64,000 nt of DNA, taken from Porites lobata (lineage: Eukaryota > Cnidaria > Anthozoa > Scleractinia > Poritidae). Made by a program: the position numbers and the translations under genes. Positions 23,101-35,788 of the stretch are shown here, piece by piece. A model generated the notes under the pieces. That model worked only from the letters and a program-made list of their open reading frames with translations. It ran no database searches and had not been told where the DNA came from. Within the stretch, counting starts at the first letter, position 1. Each line of letters begins with the position of its first letter. The stretch is taken from contig CALNXK010000045.1 in NCBI GenBank assembly GCA_942486035.1, positions 754,501-818,500 of the forward strand. The letters are read 5' to 3'.

Positions 23101-25149
23101 ACACCTTTTCACCCTATGAAAAGTCAAAATATAGAGAATATATTCAGAGCGGTCAAAAAAGTGACTAATAACTCTGTGTGTATTGCAGATTCTGGACTGT
23201 CTGTATTGAATGGTTTGCATTTTTATTTTTAATGGTGTGACAGTGAAAACCAAGAATTACCGTTTGCCGCACTTGTTTTGTCTCATTGAAGATTATTGCA
23301 TGAGATCTATTACTCATATCGCCCTTGTTTTGTTTTTAATCAAGGGTTAAAGTACAAGATATATTAGACATTTGTACTGCTTGTTTCATCTCATCATTGC
23401 TTAAAGAACGAGGTATGTTACACATTCATTCTGCTTGTTTTGTCTCATGATGGTTTCATGATATGTTAACACATACTCTTTATTTGACAAAAATTAACTT
23501 TGTTTCTCTGTACACTTCACCTAATAAAATATGGGCGACATGACTCTACATTTCGGAGCAACTTGACTGGTTACCATCACTGTCATAAGGAAGGCTTTCG
23601 TTACTTTAAAGGAACTGTCGCTCTAAAGAGGAAAACAAATTTCTAGTGCAGTCTTCTAGTGTATTGTTAAAACACACAAAACTGCACTACTAAGATTTAA
23701 TTTGGTATATCGAAAAAAGCAATGGTACATGTAGACTCGTTCGTGTTATAAGTGCTGAGCTGAAGGACTGCTCTTTAGTTCTTTGAACAAAATTGGACAA
23801 ATTGAAATTTGTAGTCTGTAATGAAATGTTTGTAAATTTGTCAGTTTGTTATCTATCTGTCAGATATGCTTTACTGGTAAATAAAAAGTGTTACCAGTAA
23901 GAACACTTACCTTGACCTAGATAATTCCAGATATCACAAAAACCTTATTCAGTGATAAATATTGTTTATAGATCTATAAGTAATGATAAGTTTACTTCTA
24001 AAATAATGAAAGTGCAAACAGAATCAAGATGAAGTTGTTAATAGGACAATAAAATTTTTAATGAGACATTGTAACTATTATAAAGGACTGTTGACCTAGA
24101 GAATTACTCAATAAAATTTTGTAGTTCAGATTTGACGAAATCAGAGAAGAACATCACAGGAATCTTTGTTTTAAAAAAAAGAGATGCATGGAGCTGGAAA
24201 CTAGGTTGTGATAGCAAGTTTTTATTACCAATGGTTCACACTCACCTTGAAAGTCCTTGAATTTTAAAATACAAATTCAAAGCCTTGAAAGTCCTTAAAT
24301 TTTAATGCTAACTTTATAGTTTAAGGGGAACTGCAAAGGAAAAGGAGCAAACACAGAAAGACCTTTGGGATGAGATTGCTCATGTTGTGGAAGAACTAAC
24401 AAAGACATAGACTCAAGGCTCTTTTTTGCACTGAATGCAGTCCTTGAAAAACGGGAAATGCATCCTTGAAAGTCCTTAAATTTTTTGCTCAAAAAAGGTT
24501 TCCAACCCTGATTACCATGTATGTGTGCATGTGTGTGAAATACGTAGTCTCAAACTGACCAAATCCCTTTCTTTTTGGCTTTAATACAAATATTCACTAA
24601 GTCATAAATGCTTGAATGTAGTAATTTTCTGGTCCACTTGAACCTTCTCTTTGCAATTATATACATTGCAGTCATAACTAATCCTTTTCCATTAAATTCC
24701 ACATCACAGTTCACTTATGTTTTGATTCTCTAACATTGCTTACGGTTATTCTTTCTATGGGAACATATGAGCCCAAAAGTGACTTGCTCCCAACATTAGT
24801 CAGGTGCTCTCAAACCTCAGCTGCCTAGAGAATTGCACCAGTAATATGAAGGTTATGGGTCGGATTAAATCCTTTAGAAAATTTGAAATTTTTGGAATTG
24901 CTTAAATTGTTGGTGTACTCAATGATAGTTTCTTCAAATGTCATTTTAGAGTGATGGCTAATTTGAAAATGGGATGATTTTTTTAATTTTAGGTTTGGCC
25001 ATAATCTACTCTTCTCCTATGCTACCAAAGAGTCCAAAACACAGTTGAAGCAGTCAGCATGAGAGGGCTTCATGGTAGCGATCCAGGACTATCCAGTGTT
25101 AGTTAACTTCTACTAGCATTCTATTGCAAATCCTGCATTCTGATTGGCT
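20176..25149. other. Long duplicated stretch without recognisable genes
   Basis: Conserved in copy 2 except for about 1.3 kb: 21935-23215, plus a smaller piece around 21873-21922, is absent there. About 23260-23480 contains three degenerate repeats with a TTGTTT(T/C)(G/A)TCTCAT core. About 24240-24500 repeats CTTGAAAGTCCTTAAATTTT several times and looks like an old dispersed element. No coding exon supported. Confidence 0.4.
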
Positions 25150-26409
25150 ATATTGGCTGTGTTTGACTCTACTAGTTATGTTGGATTTCAGCGCAGCCTT
25201 TGACATTGTTAATCAAGAGATTTTGCTTGAAAGGCTGCAGCACGACATTGGCATTTCCAGAGTACCCCTGCAATGGTTTAAGTCATACTTGTCTAATAGA
25301 AGTCAAAGGATTGCAGTTCTGGGAATGTTATCTTGACTTTTTGATCTTGATTGTGGTGTTCCCCAAGGTTCCTTCCTTGGTCCATTGCTCTACATCATCT
25401 ATGCATGAAAGTTGTTCAACATCATTGAGTGACATCTTCCTGACGCGCACTGCTACACTGACGATTCTCAGTTATATCTAAGCTTTAGACTAGCTAATGG
25501 ATTGTCATCTCAGACTGATGTCATTCAAGGAATGGAAAAATGTATAGAGGACATACGGTACTGGATGGTTAGCGATCGTCTAGTGCTGAATGATAAGGTG
25601 ACGGAATTTCTGCTAATTGGCATTTGTCAACAACTGAGCAAAGTCACACCACTCCCTTTAAGAGTTGGAACAATGGATATAGAACCCGGGAATTGCATAA
25701 GAAATCTTGGTGCTTGGTTTGATTCGATGTTGTCTATGTAAACTCATATCAACAAAGTATGCAGTTCTGGATTTTATTATCTCCTGTCACAAGAATGTCT
25801 AGTAACTCTTATCCATGCATTTGTCACAGGTCAGCCGGACTATCACAATAGTCTCATGTATGGCCTCCCGCAGTGTGACATTTCAACATTTCAGAGAATA
25901 CAGAATGCTGCTACTCGCATTGCTCTTGACCTTGGTAAATTCTGCCATATAACTCCTGCACTGTGACAACTTCACTGGCTACCTGTTGTAAAGCGAATTC
26001 AATTCAAGATCCTGCTTCTCACTTTCAAGGTTATTCACAGTCTCTCTCCTCCCTACATCAGTGAACTTATATCTGTCAAACCCCAATCTAGCTACGATCT
26101 CCACTCAAACAACAGTACTCTGCTGCTACCTCCTACACAGAAAATGCTGCCCACACTTGGTGCTCGCTCCTTTGCTGCTGCTGCCCCTGCGCTTTGGAAC
26201 AAACTGCCTGCTGATATTAGAAATGTTGCTTCCTTAAATAGTTTAAGAAAACAATCAAGACCTTTCTTTTTAACGAATCACTTTAAATTTTATTTTTTAC
26301 TTTTTCTCCATTCAATATTGTATTTAATTTTGAATGAAATGTTTGTAAAGCGCTTTCAATCACATCTGGAAAGATTGCTATAGAAATTTTTAGTTTATTA
26401 TTATTAGTA
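25150..26409 (+). mobile_element. 5'-truncated, degenerate L2-like LINE (copy 1)
   Basis: Translated blocks in order: MLDFSAAFDIVNQEILLERL, SYLSNRSQRI, CGVPQGSFLGPLLYIIYA, CYTDDSQLYLSF (active-site variant YTDD), LVLNDKVTEFL, then YGLPQ, IQNAATRIAL, HWLPVVKRIQFKILLLTFK, GARSFAAAAPALWNKLP. Several stops (near 25334, 25406, 25430 and 25740) and frame changes break it. It ends GAAATTTTTAGTTTATTATT with a (TTA)n tail. The copy at 55130-56380 has a partly different set of stops, so decay continued after duplication. Confidence 0.85.
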
Positions 26410-26935
26410 TTCATTATAACAACCACAAAAAATTACTCTAAAAATGTGCAAAAGAATACTTCTAAACCAAATAGTTAAAAGGCTCACTTTTGGTCTCTAT
26501 CAACTTTCTCGAGTTTTGGCCCTTGTTGAAATCTTGAGTTTCCTTTTAATGTGATTTGATACATTAAAATCTTATTCCTGCAGGATATTTGTTTAATAAA
26601 TTATTATTATTATTATGAAATGGACGTTGAACAAGGAAAAAAGGTAATGAAATTTTTAATCAGCAGTTGTTACCTGTGATAAAGCGTAGGGGTTTGAGAT
26701 CGTGTATAATGTAAGCAGAAGGCATGTGTTGAATTCAACATTAAAAACAGTGCACTCGAGATTATTTCTCGTTCTACACTCTGTGTTTGGCGTTTGTATA
26801 AATTCGGCGTGTTGTCGTGTATTTTGTCATTTTGCCTGTGTATTTAAGTTACTTGGTTTTTTCCCTTACTGATCGATGGTGCCCCTAAAGTAATGAAAGC
26901 CGACAACAAAAGTTGGTAAGTTTTGAGGGTCCTGG

Positions 26936-27050
26936 GCTGAGTTGCTCAAAGCATGGTTAGCTTTAACCATTGGTTAAGCAGTATCAAAACCAATACGTTG
27001 TCAAGGTATTAAACGCTGGTTAACGCTAACCATGCTTTGAGCAACTGGGC
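26936..27050. mobile_element. 115-bp hairpin MITE, present only in copy 1
   Basis: Arms GTTGCTCAAAGCATGGTTAG and complement. Flanked by CCTGG direct repeats (26931-26935, 27051-27055). Copy 2 reads GAGGGTCCTGGTCTTTGC at about 56930 with one CCTGG, the empty site. Confidence 0.85.
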
Positions 27051-27650
27051 CCTGGTCGTTGCAACACTTCTTCGGTATCCGGTCACTTCTCACTTCGTTC
27101 CATGGTCAGATCGTTCCGCAATATAGTGAGAACTTTTCACGAGTCAAGAGCGCCACTCGTGTGTATAACTCGTTCTTTAAGCCATAGGCCAAAAAAGCGC
27201 GCTTCAGATCGAGTTTTACATTAAAACTGTGGAAAATTCTGACTAATATATCGAATGGAACGAACTGACGATGAAACGAAGTAAAACATAATTGAAAAGA
27301 AAGAAAGGGAAGGAAAGTGACAAAGTTAAGTCCTGCAAAAAACCGAAGTGTATATGCTTCGATTCGCAGCCTTTAAATTAATGTTAGCAGCAATGTTTGT
27401 ACTGGGAGTTCGTTCATCTCGAGGAAAATCAAAGAATTACATACCCATGGGAATTTAAAGGTTCATCCTCGTTGCCAGTTCTTTGGTTCATCGCTATTTT
27501 TCGTCTTTCCTTTACAGTAAAGCTTAGTAAGGTTTACTTTTTCCAGCTTTGAAAGCTTCAGGTATAAATACTAATTCACAGGCATAGATTTACGTTGTAT
27601 ACCCTTTGTGATTGGCTAGTTTGGTTGCTTTCCACCAATGAAACTGCTTG

Positions 27651-28580
27651 GCGGTATGACTGGTAAACCTATGACGTCACGCGCTGCACTTTGACACTCC
27701 AAAATAGTTCAAGCAGGCCGTTCAAGCATAAATTAACTCGGCAGTCGTTTTGTGCGTGATCAGGCGGTCGTGACTAGAATGGATACTCCAAAATCAGGTA
27801 TCCGCTCGGAGAGTGGAACTGAATAAAATTATTTTTCGGCAAATCGCTCCGACTCTTTACGACCTTGTTGTGTTCAAAGAAATAAGTACACAAACACTGA
27901 AAAAGGCCAAGATGCGAATGGTTACCCAAAAATATGGATCAAAACCTACATGGAGGTTAGTTGTTTTTCACGTTCTTTTTGTAAGAATTTAGAGCAAGGA
28001 GAAAACAATGTCTGTTTAATTACAGTACCACGACTGCCGTGTAAAGCTTATTCATAGCAAAGTATCGGTTTGGATAGCTCAGAATAAGGTGGATACTTCA
28101 GAATAAGAATGGCCAAAATATGAAAGTTTTGGCTATCTGGATTATTATTACTGAACTTCCCAATATAAACATGATTGTTACGTTTACAAAGAGGCTACAA
28201 ATACAGTTAAGGTCAGTTAACCATCTTGTAATTTTATGGGTTAGTTCATTCCAAGCGTTAACAAAAGTAAAAGACACATAATTTACTTCAGGTCATACTT
28301 CTTGTAGCTTGGTGATCACTATTACAAGCGCAGGCAGGCATATGCTCACGTTTCTAAAAAAAAAAAACGGTCTTGCAGATTGTATTAGTGTAGTGTCTCT
28401 GTATATGTTCTGTATATGCTCTGTATATACTCTGTATACGCCTGGTGCGTGATGTTCACTCCACGCCATCTTGACACAAATGATCAGATTTTGAATACCG
28501 CCCATGATGCTTAGCGATCGTAGTGCGCACACCGCCTGGTCTGTATCCGGCTTGTTTGACTTTTGGTGAGAGATTTTGTG
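27651..28580. other. Spacer sequence without recognisable gene; short TCTGTATATG microsatellite
   Basis: Right of the duplication edge. About 28395-28440 holds four imperfect units of a TCTGTATATG/C repeat. The small ORF at 28293-28532 (minus) overlaps this repeat and is not supported. Confidence 0.4.
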
Positions 28581-28756
28581 CCACTTTTTCGATCATTCCT
28601 CGATTGATTCCATCAATTCAAACAAGAAGATGCCACTGCCTCTGTTTAAAGGATGTTTTGATGTTTCAAGCCTCTTGAGTCTTCTTACTCCGCGGGGAAA
28701 AGGACCTTTCAGTGGATGTTACTGAATAACATCCTTTGAATGGCCCCAGATCACTA
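28581..28756 (+). repeat. Left arm of a 5-kb-spaced inverted repeat
   Basis: Runs from TTTTTCGATCATTCCTCGA through AAGAAGATGCCACTGC to GGATGTTACTGAATAACATCC-type dyad sequence and GAATGGCCCC. Its reverse complement, diverged, is at 33408-33575. Confidence 0.6.
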
Positions 28757-29224
28757 GGCTGTGTATCTAGGTGAGAATTATACATTATCACTTCCTTATT
28801 GGATACATGTACAGTGTAAAAATCGCCATACTTATATTTCACACTTGAGGAGAAGGATCAATATTGTTATTTATTATTCCACTATTATGTCATTTCACCA
28901 TATAAGGTCAAGAGAATGCGCAAAATATGAGGCTGTAATCATACTATTATTTAATAATATTTCTGTTTGATTTCTGGTCACTAGGTTTTCGCCTGGCGTC
29001 GGGCACAGCCCATCACTAGGCCAGTCCAGTGTCCAAAATGGTACGGGGCTTGCCATCTTGGTTGGTTTAGCTGAATAGCTAGACTGCCCTAACAGTGGGT
29101 GGGTGGATCAGGCCTGGGGGCCAAAATTAGTGGCGTAGGGAGGGGGCTATTTTGACACAACCCCTTCAGTAAGCAGCAGTGTTCACTAGAGGCTTTGACT
29201 GGCAAGTACCTTGTTCTTAATTTG

Positions 29225-29396
29225 CCCTAGCCAGCTGAATCAGGCCTCTGCTGAGAATGATAATTATGTTAATAGCCTTAGTCTCTATTTTTATATTTTG
29301 CACGTATTGTCCCTCGTCGAATAGCCTTGCTAGCTGCAGGCAATACTTCTTTAAGTATATTTTTTTATTAATAAAGTTTTGTTGTTGTTGTTGATA
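29225..29396 (+). mobile_element. LINE 3' tail with (GTT)n
   Basis: The segment ends TTAATAAAGTTTTGTTGTTG, an AATAAA signal followed by a GTT microsatellite. This is the terminus shared with the LINE at 34112-35788 and the tail at 33060-33247. No ORF remains. Confidence 0.5.
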
Positions 29397-29606
29397 ATTG
29401 CAGAGCTCAGTGGGAGGCACGGACAGTCACCCATTTTCCTGGGTGGGGAGGATCAAAATCTGGATATCAAAGACACACTTAGCATAGCACCTGTAGACAC
29501 TCACTGAAGCCATGTTTACATAAATTTTGTCAGATTTATTTATTTATTTATTTAGGGTTACATATTTTATGCTTTGTAATTAAGGTGGCAAATGAAAATG
29601 TGCTTA

Positions 29607-30311
29607 CAGTCAAACCAGGTCAAGCGTTCCCGTCGCTAACAAACTAATGAATTCAGTAATGGAAAAATGATTTCGTTTGTTGATTCAATAATCCATTCAT
29701 AAAATGAATAATCCAACGGTCAAATTGTACCTCGATTCAATAATCAAATGTTGATTTGGTTTATGAACAAAATCTACCTGTTCTTTATTCTTGTCTGTTG
29801 TGTTCAATCGTATTTGCTTCCCTTTTCCTGCCGTTTACGATTGCGTTTTTCATTGCCTTTAATCAAAATAACAGCTAGAATAGACAGACCGCAAACGCAA
29901 AGAAACTGACAAAGGCGGAGGATCGAAATCCACCAATCACCGCACATACACTGACCTCAGTTTGACCGTCGTGTTTTCTGAGAGGTCAGGCCTAGGTCTG
30001 TTGCACTGATTATTGGCAGCAAACTGGCGTACATGTAACAGTTTGTTTGGGTTTGAACTTCAGAACTCGCCAGCGCTTGACTCTCAGAAAAAAAAAAGAG
30101 GAAAAAACAAAATTCTGAGGTCAACTTGTGGAAAGTGTAATTTTTCAAAAAACAGTAATCAAATCAACATTCGATTATGGAATCGAGGCTAAATATGACT
30201 ATTGGATTGTTCATTTTATGAATGGATTATTGAATCAACAAACGAAATCATTTTTCCGTGAATGAATTCATTAGTTCGTTAGCGACGGGAACGCTTGACC
30301 TGGTTTGACTG
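29607..30311. mobile_element. 705-bp Tc1/mariner-type MITE with ~115-bp inverted termini
   Basis: Termini CAGTCAAACCAGGTCAAGCG and near-perfect complement; the inverted similarity extends about 115 bp. TA on both sides (29605-29606, 30312-30313). CAGT...ACTG ends with TA targets are the Tc1/mariner pattern. The interior has no transposase ORF. Confidence 0.85.
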
Positions 30312-31076
30312 TAAACTGTGCGTTTTGGTTCGAAACCATTGATACTATGAAGTCTTCTTCATCTACATGATATCTGCAAGTTAGAAAGGTTGCCTATCAG
30401 GTCAATGGGTTTGTTCAAGAATTTTTTTAATACGTTTCTTTAACAGTACATCAATGAATGAATGGTGGAATCAATATTTTTAATTCAACTTAAGTAACCC
30501 CTCAGAGTTTTGACTTGGCTTCTTGTTGTTTCATCAAGAATATGTCCTGTAAAAACTGAAAGGGGAGGGTCCAAAGAATGTGGAAATGGTATCCTCCCAT
30601 CTGCATTAGCCCTTCCCTCTCTGTAAATAATCCCCACTCCCAGTTTTCTTTGGGGTCTTGCTTGAATATTAGTTTATGAGTGTACCTTAAAGCCTCTTCT
30701 GCTGTAATTGTTCCTTCAACTTCTTTGACGGTAAAGGCATGTCATTCTAGAAAAAAAGAAAATGCTCTGTTATTCGATCAAGTAGAGCAGATGCTATTTA
30801 ATTTCATGAAGTAAAAACAAACATGGAAAAGTAATATTATTCAACAGTAAGATTGTTTTTCCTTGTTTGATCATCATTAAACTTCCCTTGAGTTTTCTTG
30901 TGCATTAATTACTGACTGTGTGATTTGACTGGTGGATCGATTTTTGGTGCACTCTCGATCCTCCTTTCTCCCTCTATATGTAAATTTGTTTTCTTGTTCA
31001 GTATCAAAGTGTTGACCAAATTACTCCGGAATCATGCTGCTTGTCAAAGGCATCTTTTCAACCGAAGTGCCTAGTA

Positions 31077-31194
31077 CAGTGGTGGTTCCAGACCTTCAGA
31101 TAAAGGGGGGTGGGGGGTCATCCAGACCCTGAGATTTTTAGACCAGTTTGGTCTAAAAATAAGGGGGGCACCTCCCCTAGATCGACCACCGCTG
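31077..31194. mobile_element. 118-bp MITE (CAGTGGTGG termini)
   Basis: Left CAGTGGTGGTTCCAGACC, right complement CAGCGGTGGTCGATCTAGG. A relative in the opposite sense lies at 32610-32792, sharing CCAGACCTTCAGATAA and CATCCAGACCCTGAGAT. Confidence 0.65.
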
Positions 31195-31635
31195 CCATAG
31201 AGAGAGGAGTATTTGCTATAGCTATGATCTATCATTTGGGCAACTATTCTGCAAAGAATTTTAGGTCTGATTTGACCGATCTATATGGATGTTTGTTACC
31301 AAGAAAAGATTCTTTAATATTATTACAATAGTTTGGATTAATGCAGATTTTTATCATAGGAATTAATTGCTGTGAACCCAGATATTTAGTGTGTATTAAG
31401 AGGTGCATGTAAGCTTATAGGAGGTGTTGGTTAACAGAGGTTCTGTACAGTACCTGATGGAAATTGGGATTTTTTCCGCTGCTCAAGGTCTGTGCAAACT
31501 AAATGTCATACATGTTAATGCTATCATTTACAACAGTAGTTTAAGAACATCAGTGATGTTCAGAATACTGAAAGTTTAAAAATATTTCTTTGTCTAATAA
31601 TGTAAATTATTATTACATTATTATGGTATCAATTA

Positions 31636-32135
31636 CAGTGAAACCTCTATTAAGTGGGCACCTTCGGGACCTTCCCAAGTGTCCGCTTAATAGAGGGTGT
31701 CCGCTTAATAGAGGTTTTAAAAATTGCACAATGTTTGTTAACGATCAACATTTAACGGTTAGTTACTCTCCACTGTGAAAAAGTTGCAAGTTGTTAAAGA
31801 AGCTATCCAGAGTTCAAGTTCATTACCTTTCATTACCAACTTTAATTTGTTTGTAAATGCAAAAACATTAACTGACTTCAGTACGTATTTCAAGGACGTA
31901 ATCCAATACTACTATCGTCAATTCAGTCTGGTGTCTGCTTAATAGAGGTTTTTAACGATAGAAATTAGCCAAATACAACTTTTTTTATTGTTGGCGTCCG
32001 CTTAATAGAGGTGTCTGCTGAATAGGGGTTTGTTATAAAGGGAAATATCAGACATCCGTCTCGGGACCCGGCTTAGTGTCCGCTTAAGAGAGGGTGTCCA
32101 CTTAATTGGGGGTCTGCTTAATAGAGGTTTCACTG
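31636..32135. mobile_element. 500-bp Tc1/mariner-type MITE with repeated GTCCGCTTAATAGAGG units
   Basis: Termini CAGTGAAACCTCTATTAAG and complement, TA on both sides (31634-31635, 32136-32137). At least six near-copies of GTCCGCTTAATAGAGG are inside, near both ends. A right-end relative is at 61140-61468. Confidence 0.85.
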
Positions 32136-32609
32136 TAAAATATTATAGTCATTGCTTTTGCAAATTGTGGCAATACTATGCAAAATATGCTTACCATGCA
32201 GACAAACTCAGCCATGCATTGTCACAGCATTTTTTTTAAAAGGGAAGTGCCTTTAATGTAAATAACAGGGGCGGGGCTTGCCCCCACCCCCCTTCCCTAC
32301 CACTACTGCAGCCATGTTTCTCAACCCAAAATTGGTCAAGTGGACATGTTAAGATTTTATTGAACACCAGTTGTAGAATCCAGGGCGCACGTTTTCTACC
32401 CTCCGACGACTCAAGAAGCACCATGAAGCAGGATTGTTTTAGCCTTTGTTTGAACAACTGCCTACTTATGCATACCCGGCCAACTGTTGATTGCGGATCA
32501 TGGACACTGTTAAGATCTCAAAGGGGTTTGCTTGTGCCAACAAACTAAGCAAATGACATTTTTGGGAAACTGGAGTAGGGCTATGGTCAACGGCCCACTT
32601 TGTATATAA

Positions 32610-32792
32610 CACTGGCAGATCTAGGGGAGGAGCCTGGGAAGCCCGGAGCCCCCTCTTTTTTTTAGACCAAACTGAGGCTGCGCCCAAAGGGCCGAAAAAT
32701 TTTTTTGGAAGACCGTCCTCCCCCTGTTATCTCAGGGTCTGGATGACTGCGCGCCCCCCCTCCCCTTATCTGAAGGTCTGGATCTGCCACTG
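32610..32792. mobile_element. 183-bp relative of the CAGTGGTGG MITE, inverted
   Basis: Left CACTGGCAGATCTAGGGG; right complement CAGTGGCAGATCCAGACC. Shares internal words with 31077-31194. Confidence 0.6.
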
Positions 32793-33059
32793 TGTAATAA
32801 TATCGCTACTACTCACCTGTGTCTCCAAAGCCTTTGCTTGCCTTTTAGTCCTTGTAGAGGGAAAAATTTAGGTTATTTCGAGCCTCAAAATCTTGGATTA
32901 GCTTTGTGCTTCTTCAGCGGATGAAACAAAATATAAATTATCAGACAACTTAGTGCAAGAATGGCTTTCCGTTGTTTAATACCGGTAGCTTTCTTTTGCT
33001 GTCTTTCTTTTTCTACTCGTTTTTTTTGTGTGGATGTTTTGTGTAGCTGTGTGTGGTGT

Positions 33060-33247
33060 GCGGTACCTGACCCTTTATTATAATAATCTATTAATAACCT
33101 AAGTGAGGCTGCCCCATCTTTTTAGCCCTCAATGGTTATTATGGCAGCCTGTGCTGACTCTATATATATTATTTTATCTAATTTTTTTTGTATCATGTAA
33201 GTCAATGTAGGGTATAGCTGGGTACAAATAAAGTTGTTGTTGTTGTT
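33060..33247 (+). mobile_element. LINE 3' tail with (GTT)n
   Basis: AT-rich 3' UTR-like stretch ending ACAAATAAAGTTGTTGTTGT. Same terminus type as 29225-29396; no coding part left. Confidence 0.5.
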
Positions 33248-33407
33248 CCTGCAAGCATTCATTATTATTCGACAGAGACAGACAATTAATACGCACGTGG
33301 TTTTTTTCTATTTCTTTATTCCCGCCAATATTTGAAAAAGTTGTTAAGTTAGGCAGCGGTTCATTTGAGTTTTATTTTCTTGTTCGTGTAATTCTTCATG
33401 AATGCCA

Positions 33408-33575
33408 TTCGATCCGGGGCCATTCAAGGGATGTTACTCAGCAACATCCGCTGGAAGGACCTTGTTGATGAGCTAAGAGGCTCGGTCGAGGCGAAATATT
33501 AAAACATCCTCTCCAAACAGATGCAGTGGCATCTTCTTGGATGAATCAGTCGAGGGATGATCGAAAAAGCAAGAC
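33408..33575 (-). repeat. Right arm of a 5-kb-spaced inverted repeat
   Basis: Reverse complement of 28581-28756 with moderate divergence. It contains GGGGCCATTCAAGGGATG, a GGATGTTACTCAGCAACATC dyad and GTGGCATCTTCTTGGATGA. Confidence 0.6.
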
Positions 33576-34111
33576 CTCGAAACAAACATCAGATCATCAG
33601 AAGATCGAAGCAAAGCTCAGTACATGACTCACAGGAGGATCCACGAAGCGAGCGTGACGTCATACGTTTACGAAATCCGACCGAAGATAAGAGGGCCTTT
33701 CGACGCATGATAACGAGTGCTGACCGGAGGACACAACTGCACTTGCTAGGCTTTTGTACATTATGCTTTTGCTTCCCCACTGAAATGCTCCACCTTAATG
33801 CTCCATTTTTCCCACTAAAATGCTCGGTCTCCCCCAAAAAAGTCACTAAAATGCTCGGATAATGCTCATTATACAAACGGTTTTTTTAAAAATTAATTTC
33901 AAAGTTTACACTCACAAAAACGTGCAAGTGTTGCAAGTAACAACGACAACGTGCACAAGTTCAAAAATACAGCCAAAAAAACGGCTGTATTGGGTTTTTT
34001 GTGAATTTTGAGTTTTAGTCTTCATTTTTTTTTAAAACGCAGGAGCTCGTGGGGCATGGGCTCCTGAAAAAAGTTAATTTCTAATGTAGAAAATCAGTCC
34101 TTAACAAATAT

Positions 34112-35788
34112 TGTTTTCAGATAAACAATGACAAAATAGAAATTGTTAACAATTATACATACCTCGGAATCAATTTAGCTACAAATGGGAACTTCAATGT
34201 GTGTAAAATAAACTTAAAAGAAAAAACACGACGATCGTTTTTTGCGATACGACGCTACCTTGATTTCTTGAAACTACCAATTGACATAACCAATAAACTC
34301 ATTAATTCGCTTTTCCTCCCCATTCTTTTATATGGATCTGAAATCTGGGGCATATATACTAAAGATGATTTTAACGCCTGGGAAAAAGACATAATTGAAA
34401 AAACGCATATATATTTTTGCAAACAGTCCTTAGGCGTAAATAAACAATGTCCAAACGTCGCTGCTAGAAATGAACTCGGTAGATTACCGCTGAAATTAAC
34501 TATAGATACCTCAATTATTAAATTTTGGATTCATTTACAAAATATGCCAGATAAAAATATAGCAAAACAATGTCTACAACTCTCCCAGGAAATGGCCGAT
34601 AACAACCAGCCAGGTTTGATGCAGAAAATAAAAACTATATGTAGCAAGTACAACGCAACCGCCATAACATTGAATGAAAACAACGAAAAAGTCTTCACCT
34701 CTTACATCAAGCAAAACATCAATAATGCTCTAACTGCAGCGCCGTAGCTAGTATGAGGCCAACCGAGGCACTCGCCTCGGTAAAATTTTGACGAATTTCG
34801 CCGATCATTTTTATTTTACATAAGCGATCATCGGATATTTTTAACGCATCATGATATTACAAAGAATTCAGCAATTCAGTCAATATACTATAAAAAAATT
34901 ACCATATCATCGATCTCAAGGGGCTACGTACGTTAACTCAAATTTTTTTTGAACAAATACTGATCAAAACCATTGGCGAGGTTAACGGTCACCCAGATTA
35001 TGTAGCTTGTTTCTGATTATTGCTTTTTAAATTCCACTTAAATTAACTCGAAAAAAAGTTACCGAAACGCCCAGAAAACGCTGCAAATCGCATTTCCGAG
35101 AGACTAAAGTTCAAAATTTCGGGGGGGGGGGCATGCCCCCGAGCCCCCCTAGCAACCCCCGCCTGCCTCGGTTGGCCGTTTGGTCTGGCTACGGCACTGA
35201 ACTGAGCATCAACTTACCCTCCTTAAAACAAATAGAAAATTGAATTTTTATACTACCTTTAAGAACGATAATAAAAAAGCAGGATTCTTAAATATGATTA
35301 AAAACCCACTTCAAAAAACAGCACTCAATAAATTTCGACTAGGAAATCATCGATTACATATTGAAACAGGCAGACACACAGTACCTAAAACTCCCGAAAA
35401 TTTAAGAATATGTTATCTATGTCAGACAAATGAAGTTGAAAATGAACTTCATTTTCTATTCTTCTGCAAACTTTATGACAATTTACGTTTAAAATTCTTC
35501 AGTGAAATATCTGATAGATATACACTTTTCAAGGACTTAGATGTGACTTCAAAACTTTTATTTCTCTTTAATAGTATAGATCCCTCTGTTTGTAGATCAA
35601 TTGCTGCTTTTGTTTTTGAATGTATGCGTTACAGACATGATATGTTATTTCAGAAAAGAATATAATCTTTTTATTTTGCTATATATTTATAAATGATATA
35701 TTTGTACTTTATTCATAAATATTAGATAGGTAATGCCATGTATAGATATGGAAATACCTTAATAAATTGTTGTTGTTGTTGTTGCTAT
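34112..35788 (+). mobile_element. LINE 3' end: reverse-transcriptase C-terminus plus Cys/His knuckle, interrupted by a MITE
   Basis: First part (about 34121-34736) reads EIVNNYTYLGINL, LPILLYGSEIWG and further RT-connection sequence. After a 463-bp MITE the frame resumes at about 35205 with FYTTFKNDNKKAGF, KTALNKFRLGNHRL and a zinc knuckle CYLCQTNEVENELHFLFFC. The stop is at 35663-35665, followed by AATAAATTGTTGTTGTTG. The 5' part is missing. Ignoring the MITE and one copy of its target repeat, the frame is open from about 34121 to the stop, so the LINE copy was young when the MITE inserted. Confidence 0.85.
34737..35199. mobile_element. 463-bp MITE inserted in the LINE
   Basis: Ends CAGCGCCGTAGC (left) and CAGTGCCGTAGCC (complement of right), both leading into GGCCAACCGAGGC. 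Exact AACTG target duplications lie at 34732-34736 and 35200-35204. Confidence 0.85.

Larger units (their letters stand above)
7402..27650 (+). repeat. Segmental duplication, copy 1
   Basis: Collinear with 36450-57710 in the same orientation. Matching anchors include the JmjC exons (7581 with 36660; 10726 with 39738), the SINE (11561 with 40580), the TRAF-like exons (12294 with 41312; 13453 with 42472), the hairpin MITE (16058 with 46780), the small ORF (19042 with 50728) and the L2 fragment (about 25150 with 55130). The offset grows from about 29.1 kb to about 30.1 kb because of copy-specific insertions and deletions. Similarity is lost just left of 7402 and right of about 27650, where both copies last share a segment ending in CCACCAATGAAACTGC. 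Confidence 0.95.

Noticed and set aside
33557..33862. Basic ORF (MIEKARPRNKHQ...)
   Set aside because: It starts inside the inverted-repeat arm and runs into the terminus of the TIR element at 33748, so it is a composite of repeats.
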